A stretch of 64,000 nt of DNA from Chitinilyticum aquatile DSM 21506. GTDB taxonomy: Bacteria > Pseudomonadota > Gammaproteobacteria > Burkholderiales > Chitinibacteraceae. The notes below the pieces were generated by a model. It had not been told where the DNA came from and ran no database searches. It saw nothing but the letters and a program-made list of their open reading frames with translations. The translations under genes and the position numbers were made by a program. How positions within the stretch are numbered: position 1 is the first letter of the stretch; the number at the start of each line of letters is the position of its first letter. The stretch lies in the NCBI RefSeq assembly GCF_000430805.1, contig NZ_AUMS01000004.1:62001-126000 (forward strand). Direction: 5' to 3'. Below, one piece after another: positions 1 to 9,227 of this stretch.

Positions 1-917
<917 letters not shown>

Positions 918-918
<1 letters not shown>

Positions 919-1319
919 TGCCGGACGCGTTTCACCCCATCCGGGTCGACCAGTTTCATGCCAGCCATGACAGTGACGAGGATATCCTGACCGTCGCCTT
1001 TGCCGAAGGCAACGACCCCGATCCCGAAAACTACCTCATCCTCGAAAGCGGCGAGCCCGATGAACTGGGCCGCTGCTATTTCGAGATTGGCGATCGCGCC
1101 AACTCGGGCTACGACGGCTTTGCCGGCTGGTCGCTGGCAGGCCGGCAGATCGTCCTGCACTTCACAGCAGCCTGCGCGCAGCGCTTCACCTGCCCCGGCC
1201 TCGTGCTGGCGCTGCCGGATGACGTGGAGATCGCGACGGTTACTGCAGCGCTGCAGCAGGCACTCGGCATTACAGCGCCCCCGCTTGGACAACATACCTG
1301 GCCACCCATACTACCCTAG
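918..1319 (+). CDS. Small Imm10-like protein, orphan
   Basis: A 133-residue acidic protein whose ATG overlaps the hemB stop by one base, so it is probably translated by coupling to hemB. The pattern YLILESGEPDE, then CYFEIGDRANSGYDGFAGW, SLAGRQIVLHF and LVLALPDDVE, resembles Immunity protein 10 (Imm10) family members from polymorphic-toxin loci. That match is from memory of the family pattern and is tentative. No toxin gene adjoins it, so it may be an orphan immunity or a housekeeping paralogue. No signal peptide or membrane segment is seen. The last residues and the stop codon TAG at 1317-1319 fall in a copy of the dispersed palindromic repeat, so the natural C-terminus may have been replaced when the repeat arrived. 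Confidence 0.75.
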
Positions 1320-1352
1320 CCATTCCCTGAAAATGGCTACGAGCAAATACCC
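1304..1352. repeat. Dispersed palindromic element, copy 1
   Basis: The inner arms TAGCCATT (1317-1324) and AATGGCTA (1332-1339) are perfectly complementary around a short loop. The right outer arm ends in AAATACCC, as in the other copies; the left outer arm is degenerate. It lies between two convergent genes and overlaps the end of the upstream one. Confidence 0.7.
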
Positions 1353-1366
1353 GCCAAGTCAGGCAT

Positions 1367-2095
1367 TCAGACCAGCTCGTCTCTTGCGGCCAGCAGCGGC
1401 GCAGTAAGCGCCGACAGGCTCTGCCGCTGCCGGCCCGCGGCATCAAAGTTCGCCTCATCCAGCCAGCTGGCATACGCCATCGCCAGCGCCGGCCACTCGC
1501 CATCGAGCACCGAAAACCATGCCGTGTCGCGGTTGCGGCCCCGGTTGACCGTCGCCTGCCGGAACGTTCCTTCATAGGAAAAACCCAGCCGTTGTGCTGC
1601 CCGCCGGCTGGGTACATTGAGCGCATTGCACTTCCATTCGTACCGCCGGTAACCCAGCTCGAAAACATTTTTCATCATCACCACCATCGCGGCAGTCGCC
1701 AGGCGCGAGCGCGAGAGTTGGGGGCTGAACGCCAGCCAGCCGACCTCGATGCTGCCGGCTTCCGGCGCGATGCGCAGATAGCTCGCCAGCCCCAGCGCCT
1801 GTCCCGGCGCAGCCCCCGGGCAGATCGCGTAGAACTGCGGGTCGCGCTGCGCGGCGATCTGCTGCAGGTACGCGGTAAAGTCGTTCTCGCTGGTGAAGGG
1901 TCCGCAGGTCAGATAGGCCCAGATATCTGCAGAGGCGCAGGCGAACGCCTGCCACAGCGGTGCGGCGTGCACGGCAGGGTTCAGCGGCTCGACACGGCAG
2001 TCCCAGCCTGCCAGCACGCGGTGCTCGGGAAAGGGTGGCGGCTGCCAGCCCGGCACGGGCTCGCCAAGGGGAACGGTGAAAACGGGTTCAGTCAT
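1367..2095 (-). CDS. GNAT family N-acetyltransferase (RimJ/RimL type)
   Basis: A 242-residue cytosolic acetyl-CoA-dependent acetyltransferase of the RimJ/RimL-like GNAT branch; the substrate is unknown. Supporting features are the central strand SIEVGWLAFSP, the helix with SRLATAAMVVMM, the strand YRRYEWKCNALNVPS and the family-typical RRAAQRLGFSYEGTFRQ near the C-terminal third, followed by DTAWFSVLDGEWP. The ATG at 2095 (MTEPVF) is preferred; an in-frame TTG at 2113 would add six residues, and neither has a strong ribosome site. It is convergent with the Imm10-like gene and separated from it by the repeat copy. The next gene upstream is over 500 bp away, so it is probably monocistronic. Confidence 0.85.
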   Translation of the reverse strand: MTEPVFTVPLGEPVPGWQPPPFPEHRVLAGWDCRVEPLNPAVHAAPLWQAFACASADIWAYLTCGPFTSENDFTAYLQQIAAQRDPQFYAICPGAAPGQALGLASYLRIAPEAGSIEVGWLAFSPQLSRSRLATAAMVVMMKNVFELGYRRYEWKCNALNVPSRRAAQRLGFSYEGTFRQATVNRGRNRDTAWFSVLDGEWPALAMAYASWLDEANFDAAGRQRQSLSALTAPLLAARDELV

Positions 2096-2634
2096 GCGGG
2101 ATGTTGCTGGCAATCGAGAAGTGCCAGCTTACCCCAGCGCGGTGTCGTGCACATGTCATCGGCCCGCAGAGGAACAAAATCGGGAGGGAAAAAAATGGCA
2201 CCCAGACTGCGGGTGCCAGGAAGATGGAGGAATGAAAAGTCTCGCAGCAAAGCTGCGGGTTATCGCCTTGACTCTTCATCATTGATTCTACGGATCTTCC
2301 CGGCAAAAGCCAACACATACTTTCTGTATGTGTACACATGCATAACAAATAATTACACAGCAATTACCAATGTAACTTATTGTTATCAGATTCTGGCGGG
2401 GGAGGAAAAAACAGCGCCAGGAAACAAGCTGCGGCGCTGCTCAATATTTAGGATGGAAACAAAACACAGGCATGACGCCTATGCATTCATGGTGCCATCG
2501 GGCTAAAAACAGCTCAATAATAATATTCTTATATTTATAAAAAACAACAGTTTTAAGCGCGCCTTCCGCCAGCCAGATACTGACAATCCCTGATTTTTCG
2601 GTAAAATCCGCGTTTTACGCGAGGAAATACCGCC
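2096..2634. other. Intergenic region with three hairpins and the purE promoter
   Basis: About 540 bp without a credible gene, AT-rich for this genome. It holds several perfect inverted repeats: GGCACCC/GGGTGCC near 2196-2216, ACACATAC/GTATGTGT at 2313-2333, and CAGCGCC/GGCGCTG at 2412-2439. CGCAGC/GCTGCG near 2240 is shorter. None has a T-run placed to make a convincing terminator. The 3' end carries the purE promoter. I cannot assign a function to the rest; it could be the scar of a lost gene or element. Confidence 0.55.
2580..2607 (+). promoter_or_regulatory. Putative sigma-70 promoter of purE
   Basis: A CTGACA -35 box at 2580-2585 is followed after 16 bp by TAAAAT at 2602-2607, 28 bp before the purE ATG. 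The -10 region lies in a palindrome GTAAAA/TTTTAC (2601-2618) that could be an operator. A GAGG ribosome site follows at about 2621. Confidence 0.5.
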
Positions 2635-3123
2635 ATGGTGCAAGTAGGCGTGGTCATGGGCAGCAATAGCGACTGGGAAGTCATGCAGCATGCGGCCAAA
2701 CAGCTCAAGGCATTCGGGGTCGAATTCGAATGCCGTGTGGTTTCCGCACACCGCACTCCCGATCTGCTGTTCGAATACGCAGAAACCGCAGCGGAACGCG
2801 GCCTGACCTGCATCATCGCCGGAGCCGGCGGCGCAGCCCACCTGCCGGGCATGCTGGCGGCCAAAACCACCGTTCCGGTGCTTGGTGTGCCGGTGCCCAG
2901 CAAATACCTGCGCGGCGAAGACTCGCTGCTGTCCATCGTGCAGATGCCCAAGGGCATTCCGGTCGCCACCTTTGCGATCGGCGAAGCTGGCGCAGCCAAT
3001 GCCGGCCTTTTTGCCGTGGCGATGCTTGCCGGCCAGAATGCCGCACTGGCCAAGCAACTGAATGATTTCCGCGAAACCCAGAAGCAGACCGTGCTGGCGA
3101 TGAGCCTGCCGGACGTGGACTAA
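2635..3123 (+). CDS. purE: N5-carboxyaminoimidazole ribonucleotide mutase
   Basis: Class I PurE moves the carboxylate of N5-CAIR to carbon 4, giving CAIR in de novo purine synthesis. The 162-residue length is typical. Visible motifs are GSNSDWEVM (residues 9-17), the catalytic histidine in SAHRTPD (His39), [20 protein letters not shown] and [21 protein letters not shown]. The ATG at 2635 has a GAGG ribosome site and a good promoter upstream. purK, which makes the N5-CAIR substrate, follows after one small membrane-protein gene, so this is a purE-X-purK operon. Confidence 0.97.
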   Translation: MVQVGVVMGSNSDWEVMQHAAKQLKAFGVEFECRVVSAHRTPDLLFEYAETAAERGLTCIIAGAGGAAHLPGMLAAKTTVPVLGVPVPSKYLRGEDSLLSIVQMPKGIPVATFAIGEAGAANAGLFAVAMLAGQNAALAKQLNDFRETQKQTVLAMSLPDVD

Positions 3124-3135
3124 GCCGGACTTATC

Positions 3136-3432
3136 GTGCCCCTGCCCGGCAGCAAGCCGCCCGAACCGGAATGGCAACGCGTGCTGGCGCGCGGTTTCTG
3201 GCGGACGGTGCTGCTGAAAGGCTCGCTGGGCTGGGGCCTGCCCTTTGCCGCGCTGTTTGCCGTTGTACAGCAGATTACCGGACGCGCAGCCGAGTTCCTG
3301 CCCGCCATGCTCAATGCCCTGCCGCTCGGCTTTGTTGCCGGCGCTGCCTATGGCTGGGCGGTCTGGGGCTATGCCTGCATCCAGTCCGTGAAGGCGCGCC
3401 TGCGCCAGAATGAGGAAGACGAAGAATCATGA
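3136..3432 (+). CDS. Small two-TM membrane protein between purE and purK
   Basis: A 98-residue protein starting with GTG 12 bp after the purE stop and overlapping the purK start by four bases (ATGA). It has a proline-rich start, two predicted membrane segments (about 26-46, GWGLPFAALFAVV, and 57-80, NALPLGFVAGAAYGWAVWGY) and an acidic tail EEDEES. I do not recognise the family. Its tight coupling on both sides shows it is expressed with the purine genes, but nothing in the sequence says why a membrane protein is needed there. Confidence 0.8.
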   Translation: MPLPGSKPPEPEWQRVLARGFWRTVLLKGSLGWGLPFAALFAVVQQITGRAAEFLPAMLNALPLGFVAGAAYGWAVWGYACIQSVKARLRQNEEDEES

Positions 3433-4595
3433 CCAAGCCGCTTTCTACCCCCATCCTGCCGCCTGCCATGCTCGGCATTCTGGGCGGCGGCCAGCTGGGC
3501 CGCATGTTTGCCACCGCCGCCAAGACCATGGGCTATGGCGTGATGGTGCTCGACCCGGATCCGCAGGCACCGGCCGCCGATTTCGCCGATGTGCACCTCT
3601 GCAAACCCTATACCGATCAGGCCGCCCTGCAGCAGATGGCCGACTCTTGCGCCGCCATCACCACCGAATTCGAAAACGTGAATGCCGATTCGATGCGCTG
3701 GCTGGCTGCGCAGGGCTTGCGCGTGTCGCCTTCCGGCGATTGCGTCGCCATTGCGCAGGACCGCATTGCGGAAAAAACCTTCATCCGCAACGCCGGCCTC
3801 GCGACAGCGCCCTTCCTGGCGGTGAAAAACGCCGGCGACCTGCCGGACGATCTCTCTGCCTACCTGCCGGGCATCCTGAAAACCGCCCGTCTGGGTTACG
3901 ACGGCAAGGGCCAGGTCCGGGTGAAAACGGTCGAGGATGTGCGCTTTGCGCTGTCTGAACTGAAACACCAGCCCTGTGTGCTGGAAAAGATGATGCCGCT
4001 GGTATCCGAAATTTCGGTCATCGTCACACGCACCCGCGCCGGCGAGGTGGTCAGCTTCCCGCCAGCCGAAAACGAACACGCCAACGGCATTCTCGACGTA
4101 TCGATCGTGCCGGCACGCATCGCTGATACCGTCACCGCGCGCGCGCGCGACATGGCCATGACGCTGGCCGAGAGGCTCGATTACGTCGGTGTGCTGGCCG
4201 TCGAATTCTTCGTGCTCGAAGGCGATGAACTCGTCATCAATGAAATGGCGCCGCGCCCGCACAACTCCGGCCACTACACGCTCGACGCCACGCTGACGAC
4301 CCAGTTCGAGCAGCAGGTGCGCGCCATGTGCGGCCTGTATCCGGGCAAAACCGACCTGCTGCGTCCGGTGACGATGGTGAACCTGCTTGGCGACGTGTGG
4401 GGCGAGGATGGCAGCGAGCCGAACTGGGAAATCCTGATGACGGCGCCCAACAGCAAGCTGCACCTGTATGGCAAGAAGGAAGCGCGCATCGGCCGCAAGA
4501 TGGGCCATTTCAATGTGCTGGCTGACGATGCCACCGACGCGCTGGAGCAGGCGCGCGCCATCATGGAAACGCTGGGCAACCAGCGCAGCGCCTAA
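3429..4595 (+). CDS. purK: N5-carboxyaminoimidazole ribonucleotide synthase
   Basis: PurK uses ATP and bicarbonate to carboxylate AIR to N5-CAIR, the substrate of PurE. The 388-residue ATP-grasp protein starts with the nucleotide-fold motif ILGGGQLGRMFATAAK (about residues 16-31). It continues with TEFENVNADSM, a substrate region with LGYDGKGQ, and the ATP-grasp metal site INEMAPRPHNSGHYT, followed by the C-terminal TMVNLLGD segment. It overlaps the preceding small membrane-protein gene by four bases and is followed after 18 bp by an AlkD-like gene that may be co-transcribed. Confidence 0.97.
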   Translation: MTKPLSTPILPPAMLGILGGGQLGRMFATAAKTMGYGVMVLDPDPQAPAADFADVHLCKPYTDQAALQQMADSCAAITTEFENVNADSMRWLAAQGLRVSPSGDCVAIAQDRIAEKTFIRNAGLATAPFLAVKNAGDLPDDLSAYLPGILKTARLGYDGKGQVRVKTVEDVRFALSELKHQPCVLEKMMPLVSEISVIVTRTRAGEVVSFPPAENEHANGILDVSIVPARIADTVTARARDMAMTLAERLDYVGVLAVEFFVLEGDELVINEMAPRPHNSGHYTLDATLTTQFEQQVRAMCGLYPGKTDLLRPVTMVNLLGDVWGEDGSEPNWEILMTAPNSKLHLYGKKEARIGRKMGHFNVLADDATDALEQARAIMETLGNQRSA

Positions 4596-4613
4596 GGGAC
4601 GGCGGCGCTCATC

Positions 4614-5297
4614 ATGACGCCGCAATCCTTCACGAGCGACCTGCTCACCGGACTCGGCGCACAGTGCGATGCCGCGAACGCGGCGACGATGCATGCCTAT
4701 CAGCGCAAGCAGTTTGCCTTTGCCGGCGTCAAAACACCGGCGCGCCGCCAGATCGCCACACCGCTGATCCGGGCGGCGCGGCAGTCGTTTGACGAGGCGG
4801 ATTATGTTTCCTGTGCCATGCGGCTCTGGGCCGAGCCCTGGCGCGAATGCCAGTATGTCGCGGTGGATCTGCTCTGCGACCATGCGCGCCACTTCGGCCC
4901 GGACATGCTCGCCGTTCTCGATACGCTGATCGGCAGCAAATCGTGGTGGGACACCAACGATGCGCTGGCCAGCAATGTGCTCGGTCCGCTGCTGCGGCAT
5001 CACCCGCAGCTGCTGGCCGATATTGATGACTGGGCTGCCGGCGAACGCCTCTGGCACGCGCGTTGCGCCATCCTGCACCAGCTACGCTACGGCGCGCAAA
5101 CCGACAGCGCCCGTCTGTTCGGCTATTGCCGCCAGCAGGCCGGCCACCCCGATTTCTTCATGCAGAAGGCCATCGGGTGGGCACTGCGCCAGTATTGCCG
5201 GCACGACGCCGAGGCCGTCACGGCCTTCGTCGCAGGGATGGGCTCCGCACTCAGTTCCCTTTCGCGCCGCGAAGCGCTCAGGCATCAGCCGGACTGA
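4614..5297 (+). CDS. DNA alkylation repair protein, AlkD-like
   Basis: A 227-residue all-helical HEAT-repeat DNA glycosylase of the AlkD family, which in characterised members excises N3- and N7-alkylated purines. It carries the family signatures RLWAEPWRECQYVAVDLL, SKSWWDTNDALAS (about residue 105-118, including the conserved Asp that aids catalysis) and FFMQKAIGWALRQY near the C-terminus. The length is normal. It lies 18 bp after purK, so it probably rides on the purine operon. There is no signal peptide, so it should be cytosolic. Confidence 0.9.
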   Translation: MTPQSFTSDLLTGLGAQCDAANAATMHAYQRKQFAFAGVKTPARRQIATPLIRAARQSFDEADYVSCAMRLWAEPWRECQYVAVDLLCDHARHFGPDMLAVLDTLIGSKSWWDTNDALASNVLGPLLRHHPQLLADIDDWAAGERLWHARCAILHQLRYGAQTDSARLFGYCRQQAGHPDFFMQKAIGWALRQYCRHDAEAVTAFVAGMGSALSSLSRREALRHQPD

Positions 5298-5384
5298 AAG
5301 CGCAGCACCGCACCCGTCAGGCAATCCCGCGCGCCCGGCAGTGATGGCGTAGAATGGCGCGCTTTCAAGCCAGCCAGACCAGCG

Positions 5385-6626
5385 ATGACATACGATTCCA
5401 CCTCTTCCCGCATAGCCATCATTGGCGCCGGCCCCGCCGGGCTGATGGCCGCCGAGGTGCTGTCCGAAGCCGGCCTGACTGTCGATCTGTATGACGCCAT
5501 GCCATCACCGGGGCGCAAATTCCTGCTGGCCGGCATCGGCGGGATGAACATCACGCATTCCGAAGCGCTGGAACCCTTTCTCGACCGCTACGGCGCTGAT
5601 GGCCGCGCAGCGCTGGAGGCCAGCATCCGCCGCTTTGATCCTGTCGCGCTGCGCGAGTGGATTCATGGTCTGGGCATCGAAACCTTTGTCGGCAGCTCCG
5701 GCAAGGTATTCCCGCGCGAAATGAAGGCCGCGCCGCTGCTGCGCGCCTGGCTCGCCCGGCTGAAAGCCGGCGGCGTCAGCCTGCACGTGCGCCACCGCTG
5801 GCTCGGCTGGGATGAAGCCGGGCGCTTGCGCTTTGCCACGCCAGACGGTGAGGTGACGGCGGAGCCCCGTGCCACCCTGCTGGCGCTCGGTGGCGGCAGC
5901 TGGGCAAAGCTCGGCTCGGACGGCGCATGGCAGTCGCTTCTGGCCGCCCGTGGCATCGGGGTCGAAGCACTCAAACCGGCCAATTGCGGCTTCGATACCG
6001 GCTGGAGCACGTTTTTTGCCGAGAAATTCGCCGGGGCACCACTCAAAACCGTCGTTGCCAGCGTCAGGGATGCAGAGGGCAATGTGCTGACCCGCGCCGG
6101 CGAATGCGTGGTTACCGCCACCGGCATCGAGGGCAATCTGGTCTACGCCTTTGCGCGCCACCTGCGCGAAGGCATCGCCCGCGACGGCAAGGCGACGTTC
6201 ACGCTCGACCTGCTGCCCAACCACTCGCCCGAGCGGGTGCGGCAGGAAGTCTCCGCCCCGCGCGGCGCGAAATCGCTGTCGAGCTTTCTGCAAAGCAAAC
6301 TGAACCTCGGTGGCGTCAAACTGGGCCTGCTGCGCGAAATACTCGATAAAGACGCAATGAACGACCCGGTGCAACTTGCCGCCGCGATCAAGGCGCTGCC
6401 GATTGCAGTGAACGCCACCCGCCCGCTCGACGAGGCGATCAGCAGCGCCGGTGGCGTGCGCTTCGCGGCCATGAATGCGGACTATATGCTGAACGCGCTG
6501 CCCGGCGTGTTCTGTGCCGGCGAAATGCTGGACTGGGAAGCACCAACCGGCGGCTACCTGCTGACCGCCTGCTTCGCCACCGGCCGCGCCGCTGCGCAGG
6601 GCATGATTAAATACATCAACACGTAA
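5385..6626 (+). CDS. FAD-dependent flavoprotein (TIGR03862/BaiN-like)
   Basis: A 413-residue flavoprotein with an N-terminal FAD-binding dinucleotide fold, IAIIGAGPAGLMAAEVL (about residues 11-27), and the signature LAGIGGMNITHSE that follows it. The C-terminal FAD segment GVFCAGEMLDWEAPTGGYLL is also present. It matches the HI0933/BaiN-related NAD(P)/FAD oxidoreductase group, in the branch known as TIGR03862. The substrate is unknown. A TAGAAT -10-like box lies at about 5351. It is followed by a degenerate repeat copy and a small lipoprotein gene. Confidence 0.9.
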   Translation: MTYDSTSSRIAIIGAGPAGLMAAEVLSEAGLTVDLYDAMPSPGRKFLLAGIGGMNITHSEALEPFLDRYGADGRAALEASIRRFDPVALREWIHGLGIETFVGSSGKVFPREMKAAPLLRAWLARLKAGGVSLHVRHRWLGWDEAGRLRFATPDGEVTAEPRATLLALGGGSWAKLGSDGAWQSLLAARGIGVEALKPANCGFDTGWSTFFAEKFAGAPLKTVVASVRDAEGNVLTRAGECVVTATGIEGNLVYAFARHLREGIARDGKATFTLDLLPNHSPERVRQEVSAPRGAKSLSSFLQSKLNLGGVKLGLLREILDKDAMNDPVQLAAAIKALPIAVNATRPLDEAISSAGGVRFAAMNADYMLNALPGVFCAGEMLDWEAPTGGYLLTACFATGRAAAQGMIKYINT

Positions 6627-6670
6627 ATAGCTACAGCCATTCATTCATCAAGGGTTCAGGCCAATACCCT
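6627..6670. repeat. Dispersed palindromic element, degenerate copy 2
   Basis: Starting right after the flavoprotein stop, the sequence TAGCTACAGCCATT is followed by AAGGGTT and the family-typical right end AATACCC. The arms pair only with a wobble and a mismatch, and the left outer arm is missing. It is weaker than the other copies. Confidence 0.45.
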
Positions 6671-6704
6671 GATGCTTCAGCTTTCTGATGCCGGATACCT
6701 GCCC

Positions 6705-6977
6705 ATGCGCGCCTGTTTGAGCCTTCTTGCCACCCTGCTGCTGGCCGCCTGCGGCACCGTCACGACCACCGTTGCACTCGGCAGTGCGGCCATCAGCGCA
6801 GCAGGAACTGCGATCAGCGTCGGAACCACGGTCGCCGGCGTCGCCTGGGATGTGGGGGCGGCGGGCGTCAGCGGCGGCACGGCGCTGGCTCGAATGGCTA
6901 CCGCCAGCGCGCCGGGAAGCGCACCGCAAGCCGCTGCGCCAGCCAGTGCAGCCGTTACCGGGCAGGAAACGCCTTAA
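6705..6977 (+). CDS. Small putative lipoprotein
   Basis: Starting at ATG 6705, the protein has a classical lipoprotein signal, MRACLSLLATLLLAACG, with the lipobox LAAC (Cys about residue 16). It continues as a short Ala/Gly/Thr/Val-rich chain of about 90 residues in total. The low-complexity segment TTVALGSAAISAAGTAIS could be membrane-associated or amphipathic. I do not recognise a domain. A longer reading from 6672 would place extra residues before the signal and is unlikely. The stop codon overlaps that of the convergent gene on the minus strand (TTAA). Confidence 0.7.
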   Translation: MRACLSLLATLLLAACGTVTTTVALGSAAISAAGTAISVGTTVAGVAWDVGAAGVSGGTALARMATASAPGSAPQAAAPASAAVTGQETP

Positions 6978-7336
6978 CCGAACAGGCTGCGGCCGCAGCC
7001 ACGCAGCGTAGTGACAATGCCGGCCAGAATCAGGCCGCTGGCCACCGGAAACGAGGCTGCACCGAACAAGGCCGCCCCCAGAAAAGACAGCACACTGAGC
7101 AGCACGCCCAGACCAATCATGCCCAAGCCGGCCAGCAGAATGCCATTGCCCTCGCGCCGCGATTCCCTGCCCTCCTGCCTGGCGGCGTCTTTCATGATCT
7201 GCGCGGTCAGCGCTTCATCATCAACCTGGCCTTGCACGTACTCGCGCACTTCCCAGCGCTTCTGCCCGGCCAGCATCATTTCCTTGGCAATACGGGTTAC
7301 ATCATCACGGTCGACGGGCTTTCGGTAGGTTCGCAT
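6974..7336 (-). CDS. Hypothetical protein with two C-terminal TM segments
   Basis: A 120-residue protein with a charged N-terminal half (MRTYRKPVDRDDVTRIAKEM, then AGQKRWEVREYVQGQ) and two hydrophobic helices near residues 67-88 (LLAGLGMIGLGVLLSVLSFL) and 92-110. The family is unknown. The layout, a cytosolic helical part followed by a membrane hairpin, suggests a small membrane-anchored protein. It is convergent with the lipoprotein gene and lies just downstream of the hydrolase gene on the same strand, with which it may be co-transcribed. Confidence 0.65.
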   Translation of the reverse strand: MRTYRKPVDRDDVTRIAKEMMLAGQKRWEVREYVQGQVDDEALTAQIMKDAARQEGRESRREGNGILLAGLGMIGLGVLLSVLSFLGAALFGAASFPVASGLILAGIVTTLRGCGRSLFG

Positions 7337-7383
7337 TGCTTTGGTCCGGTTTTAACTTTTAACAATCAGGCAAGCCATATTAG

Positions 7384-8040
7384 TCACCCGATTCCTTTCT
7401 GGAAATTTTCAACGGCATTCTGGTGTTGGCCATCAAGCCGGGCAAGCACAACCTCCGCCACCAGCCGGCTGGCAGGCAGCAGCGTGTGCGACACTCGCAG
7501 TTCCACCACATCATCCAGCCAGTCGGCCGAGACTTCCGCATACGACACGATGCCGTCATTCGGCTCGACTCCAAACGGGCTGAGGCGCCCCCGCCAGCCG
7601 AGAGTGCCGACGATGCTGGTAACCGGAATCCCGGGAGCACCTATCCCCGCCATGCGTGCGGATGACGCCAGCAACTGCCCGCAATCACGGGTTGCAAGGC
7701 GATAGAGCGCATTGCGCTGGAGTTTCTTCGCCAGCAGGGCCGGCTGCTGCGGCGAGCCCAGCAGGAACAGGTGACACGGCTGTGGCGAGCCTTCGGCCAG
7801 CCCCCCTACGGCGGCACGCAGCAGCACGCCCCCCAGCGAATGGCCGATCACGGCGTACTCGCCCCGCCCCTCTTGAGCCTCCAGCCGCCGCGTCAGCCTG
7901 GCGGCAATTGTCGCGAAGTCATCCAGCGCCACAGAGTAGGCAAACGTTTCAACGGTGTGGCCAGCCCGCCTGAGCCGGTGCAGCATGGGCCAGCCCGAGA
8001 GCGGCGAGCGGCCCATGCCGTGAACGAAGAGTATGTGCAT
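7384..8040 (-). CDS. Alpha/beta hydrolase
   Basis: A 218-residue alpha/beta-fold hydrolase starting at MHILFVHGMGRS (ATG at 8040). The HG oxyanion motif is at residues 7-8, the nucleophile elbow is GHSLGG (Ser about residue 87), a candidate acid is in EPNDGIV, and the catalytic histidine is in VSHTLLP near the C-terminus. It resembles PGAP1/lipase-like esterases with a serine triad. The substrate is unknown and there is no signal peptide. The gene lies three bases downstream of the upstream DUF1523 gene and is probably co-transcribed with it. Confidence 0.8.
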   Translation of the reverse strand: MHILFVHGMGRSPLSGWPMLHRLRRAGHTVETFAYSVALDDFATIAARLTRRLEAQEGRGEYAVIGHSLGGVLLRAAVGGLAEGSPQPCHLFLLGSPQQPALLAKKLQRNALYRLATRDCGQLLASSARMAGIGAPGIPVTSIVGTLGWRGRLSPFGVEPNDGIVSYAEVSADWLDDVVELRVSHTLLPASRLVAEVVLARLDGQHQNAVENFQKGIG

Positions 8041-8061
8041 ACCAGCCGGATCGCGCAAAAA

Positions 8062-8595
8062 TCAGGCCTTGAGCTGTACCCTGGCTCGCGTGAGCCGGTG
8101 CACGCCCCACGCCAGCGCGATCAGCAGCGCCCCCCACAGGCAGAACCAGAACCAGCGGAAGAAACTCCAGCTGCTGTCATCCGGTGCGGCGAGCGATACG
8201 CTGGTCACATTCGGGTAGACCGAGAACATAGTGATGCGCCAGCCGTAGGACGTGATCAGCGCCGGTTTTTTCTCGCTGGCCAGCGCGGCGGCACGTGCCT
8301 GCACATCGGCCGAATCGAACTTGAAATAGAAGGGCCAGCCCCAGCGGGTGTCTTCGTTGCGGTAGACGCGGATGTCGGTCACGTCACGCGCGGTGTAGAT
8401 GTAGAACACATCACTGGCCGGGCCGTCGGCCGGGTTGGATTTGCTGACCGGGCCATCCTTGTCGCTCAGTTTGACTTCGACACCGGTGATCGTGGTGACC
8501 GTTTTTTCCGGCAGGAAGTAATCCAGGAAGGCGGAGCCGGCCAGCGCCAGCAGGGCGAGCAGGATAAAGGCGGCAAGACGGAATTTCTGGCGCAT
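8062..8595 (-). CDS. DUF1523 family membrane protein
   Basis: A 177-residue protein with an N-terminal TM helix (AAFILLALLALAGSAFL), a periplasmic middle domain and a second TM near residues 147-167 (FFRWFWFCLWGALLIALAWG). The sequence DYFLPEKTVTTITGVEVK after the first helix is the hallmark of DUF1523, whose function is unknown. FYIYTARD and VYRNEDTRWGWPFYFKFD further support the family. It precedes the hydrolase gene on the same strand. Confidence 0.8.
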   Translation of the reverse strand: MRQKFRLAAFILLALLALAGSAFLDYFLPEKTVTTITGVEVKLSDKDGPVSKSNPADGPASDVFYIYTARDVTDIRVYRNEDTRWGWPFYFKFDSADVQARAAALASEKKPALITSYGWRITMFSVYPNVTSVSLAAPDDSSWSFFRWFWFCLWGALLIALAWGVHRLTRARVQLKA

Positions 8596-8671
8596 GGGGA
8601 AGATCCGGGGAGCGGGAGCCCCTGATTCTACGGACAGGGAAAGCCCTGCGCCAGCAGAAGGAAAAATTCCG

Positions 8672-9007
8672 TCAGCTTCGTGACTCGCGCATTGCCCAGT
8701 AGGCCAGCGCCCAGATCAGGCTCAGCGCCGTGTCGTAAAACACCACCAGTTTCAGCAGCACCAGCAGGATCGCGGGCAGGCCGCCAAATTGCGGGAGACC
8801 CAGCGCCGCCAGCAGCACGGCGGCAAGGGCAAAGCGCAGCAGGTACAGCCAGCGGTAAGGAATCTGCCGCCAGCCGCGATACGCAAAACGATCCGGTTCG
8901 GCACGCTGGATTTCCAGCCTGGCCGGAATCAGCAGATACCAGAAAAAATAGCGGGACAGCGGTGTATCCCAGTTGGCGACGACCATGCGGGCCGTTTCGA
9001 GTTTCAT
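8672..9007 (-). CDS. Hypothetical membrane protein
   Basis: From ATG 9007 (MKLETARMVV) this is a 111-residue protein with about three hydrophobic segments: FFWYLLIPARLE is only partly hydrophobic, followed by LRFALAAVLLAALGL and AILLVLLKLVVFYD with SLIWALAYW. It looks like a small inner-membrane protein of unknown family. A longer frame upstream to 9100 lacks a good start and has an unlikely composition. A repeat copy lies upstream, between this gene and feoC. Confidence 0.6.
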   Translation of the reverse strand: MKLETARMVVANWDTPLSRYFFWYLLIPARLEIQRAEPDRFAYRGWRQIPYRWLYLLRFALAAVLLAALGLPQFGGLPAILLVLLKLVVFYDTALSLIWALAYWAMRESRS

Positions 9008-9117
9008 CGTGCAGGATTCCGGATCGGGCAGCAGCGCTGCCGGTACGCCATTGTGCCGCAGAGCCGGTGCTTGCGTCCCGCACGGACACCAGAACAGCAA
9101 TACATAACAAAAACAGA

Positions 9118-9164
9118 CCTATACAGCCATAGCCCTTTATCTCAAAAGGCTACAGCAATATAGG
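9118..9164. repeat. Dispersed palindromic element, copy 3
   Basis: The outer arms CCTATA (9118-9123) and TATAGG (9159-9164) and the inner arms AGCCCTTT and AAAAGGCT are complementary around an AT-rich centre. The element lies 3' of feoC and upstream of the small membrane-protein gene. Confidence 0.75.
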
Positions 9165-9227
9165 CCTGCGCGTATAAAAGTGCGCCGTCCCCGCTGGAAG
9201 GCTGCTGAGCGGGCCGGTGCTGCGCAC

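Noticed and set aside
3369-5078. A 569-codon minus-strand frame
   Set aside because: It lies antisense to purK and the AlkD-like gene; its low-complexity, His/Arg-rich composition is typical of a GC-rich shadow frame.
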